A stretch of 42,067 nt of DNA from a bacterium (GTDB lineage: Bacteria; Latescibacterota; Latescibacteria; Latescibacterales; Latescibacteraceae). The DNA is taken from assembly GCA_021372535.1 (NCBI GenBank), contig JAJFUH010000222.1:1-42067 (forward strand). The letters run 5' to 3'. The notes under the pieces are model-generated. The model was not told where the DNA came from, did no database searches, and saw nothing but the letters and a program-made list of their open reading frames with translations. The position numbers and the translations under genes are program-made. This document shows positions 40,805-42,067 of this stretch, one piece after another; the first letter of the stretch is position 1, and the number at the start of each line of letters is the position of its first letter.

Positions 40805-42067
40805 TTATTGCTGCGCCTTTATTCGAAGCGCAATATCCTCGGAGTATTCCGGTGATCGCATTACTGTCTCTCCTCCTGTATGCCGCAGCTTCTCTTTTCC
40901 GACTATTTTTCCGGTTTTGGTATCCACCCATTCGATGGCATACGTTCCCACCGGGAGGTCCAGTGTAAGATCAGCCTGTTTGCCCCCATTGATGTAGATC
41001 GCATACTGTTTACCCGGTTCAACCAATGCCCGGACGGATGCTTCCTCCGGGACTCTCCCTTTAATGACATCATTCTCTGGGGCCATGCGAATGAAATTAT
41101 AACTGTTGATAAAGTCCTTGAGGATACTGAGTTGGTTACGCAATTCAGGGCTGCCGCCGCCGGGTGACTTGTAATCCAGGAACGATCCGTCGGCATGTCT
41201 GGGTGTAAAGGAATAGTCCAGATTATTATACAAGCCCCCACCGGCAATGATGAATTCCCAGCCCTCTGTACGGTAGGTTACATCCGCTTTCCCCCGGAAC
41301 CCGGTTTCGTTTTCTCCGATAACCCTGTTCAGACCGTAGTTCATTTCAACAACGTCCGGGGGAACACAGTAGTGAAAATTGAAAATGGAAACATTTGGGT
41401 CAGGATTCATGACCTTCGCCCGGCCATTGGCGATGTTCATTGATATCAGGTGTTTGTATGGGAATTCTTTTTCTGTTTCCACAATCAAGTCCACGATATG
41501 GTGTTGCCATTCCAAAGATACTCCACCAAAGTAGGGTTCATTGCACACTTCATAATAGAGATTGTCGAAGCCGCGCAACTCCTGCACAATCTTCCGGGTA
41601 ACCGCCTCATGGACGGCAACAAGGTCCTTGTGTTTCAGCGTGTAGACCTCAGTGCCGGGACAGTCTCCAATCCCGTTGATGTTGTTGGCGGCGTTCATTG
41701 GATTCGCCTTCCAGAGGGTATCGTCGTAGTTAGGGCAAAAGAGGTTCAGTTCGACCACTATGCCCCGCTTTGAAGCCTGGGTCAGGAAGTCTTTCAGGCG
41801 TTTGAAATAGCCGTCATCCCATTTTGTGAGGTCGAACTTGTTACCACCATCGAAGTAACCGGGTGTGGTACTGCGTGCCCATGGACAGAGGTAACGGTTG
41901 GGGAGGGGGGCGAGAGTATTATCCGTGATTTCAAAGGATGCAGTGGTTTCACGGTAAGTACCTGTCCATGTTCTCGTGAGATTGAGGCCGTGGGTTTTCA
42001 GTTCGTCCAGGTAGTTGATATAATCGAAATCCAGATTGAGCACCGCGCCGTAGTGTTCGCCGGAGGT
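40805..42067 (-). CDS. Glycoside hydrolase-like (clan GH-A type) protein, 5' end outside window
   Basis: 420 residues visible; the frame stays open to the window edge, where TSGEHYGAVLNLDFDY is read, so the start is missing. A TIM-barrel of clan GH-A type is suggested by LYYEVCNEPYFGG (acid/base Glu after Asn, about residue 167) and VIGENETGF (likely nucleophile Glu, about residue 248). The last ~100 residues (VRALVEPGKQYAIYINGG, LPVGTYAIEWVDTKTGKI) match the collagen-binding-like domain that ends DUF4038/GH140-type proteins. Inference: a polysaccharide-degrading enzyme, secreted if a signal peptide lies upstream. Substrate cannot be told. It has its own unit: a 145-bp gap with the opposing operon promoter region separates it from DUF2905. 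Confidence 0.8.
   Translation of the reverse strand, partial: TSGEHYGAVLNLDFDYINYLDELKTHGLNLTRTWTGTYRETTASFEITDNTLAPLPNRYLCPWARSTTPGYFDGGNKFDLTKWDDGYFKRLKDFLTQASKRGIVVELNLFCPNYDDTLWKANPMNAANNINGIGDCPGTEVYTLKHKDLVAVHEAVTRKIVQELRGFDNLYYEVCNEPYFGGVSLEWQHHIVDLIVETEKEFPYKHLISMNIANGRAKVMNPDPNVSIFNFHYCVPPDVVEMNYGLNRVIGENETGFRGKADVTYRTEGWEFIIAGGGLYNNLDYSFTPRHADGSFLDYKSPGGGSPELRNQLSILKDFINSYNFIRMAPENDVIKGRVPEEASVRALVEPGKQYAIYINGGKQADLTLDLPVGTYAIEWVDTKTGKIVGKEKLRHTGGETVMRSPEYSEDIALRIKAQQ

Noticed and set aside
1-42067. tRNA, rRNA, CRISPR arrays, insertion sequences or phage genes
   Set aside because: Looked for tRNA T-loop patterns, evenly spaced direct repeats, transposase or integrase motifs and terminal inverted repeats; none were seen by eye.

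Overview
The window looks like a bacterial chromosome segment from a Gram-negative, probably anaerobic or facultative organism. Several features point to the FCB (Fibrobacteres-Chlorobi-Bacteroidetes) superphylum or a neighbouring candidate phylum such as Latescibacterota, Zixibacteria or Marinimicrobia. These are a PorV-like outer-membrane protein, a secreted protein ending in a FlgD/T9SS-sorting-like Ig domain, a DUF5683 protein, a DUF4159 protein and a TrmD with a basic residue where most bacteria have Glu. The phylum is an inference; no rRNA, tRNA, CRISPR or insertion sequence was seen.

Region 1 (1-17,800, all plus strand) is an envelope cluster that ends at a strong terminator. In order it holds a secreted discoidin/FlgD-like protein, a PorV-like barrel, two very large tandem paralogous outer-membrane-like proteins with Ca-binding-type loops, a 1092-residue periplasmic TPR protein, a DUF5683 membrane protein, a small lipoprotein, an ExbB/TolQ channel, two ExbD/TolR proteins, a TonB-like protein fused to DUF4159, and a lipoprotein carrying an AgmX/PglI-type TonB-like C-terminus. 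The composition suggests a proton-motive-force-driven, envelope-spanning machine, analogous to Tol-Pal, TonB or the myxobacterial Agl-Glt gliding system but not identical to any of them. This is the best candidate for an undescribed system.

Region 2 (17,860-21,430) is a protein-targeting and ribosome-maturation block: ffh, rpsP, rimM, trmD, rplS. Region 3 (21,520-28,820) is a complete Rnf complex in the order rnfCDGEAB, followed by tatC with a long N-terminal extension, a possible small membrane-protein ORF and a flavodoxin. Region 4 (28,970-35,670) starts at a consensus promoter and holds a polyprenyl diphosphate synthase, ApbE flavin transferase (which would load FMN onto RnfD and RnfG), a family 9 glycosyltransferase, pdxJ and a fused secDF, ending at a terminator.

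Region 5 (35,690-40,710, minus strand) is a tightly overlapping operon that starts at a consensus promoter: DUF2905, queA, ispD, ispF, ddl, cysS. It converges on secDF, with a terminator for each direction in between. Region 6 (40,805 to the end, minus strand) is a 5'-truncated glycoside hydrolase-like gene with a C-terminal collagen-binding-type domain. IspD, IspF and the polyprenyl synthase together supply isoprenoid carriers; Ddl and the glycosyltransferase serve the cell wall and surface glycans; SecDF, TatC and Ffh serve export of the many envelope proteins encoded in region 1.
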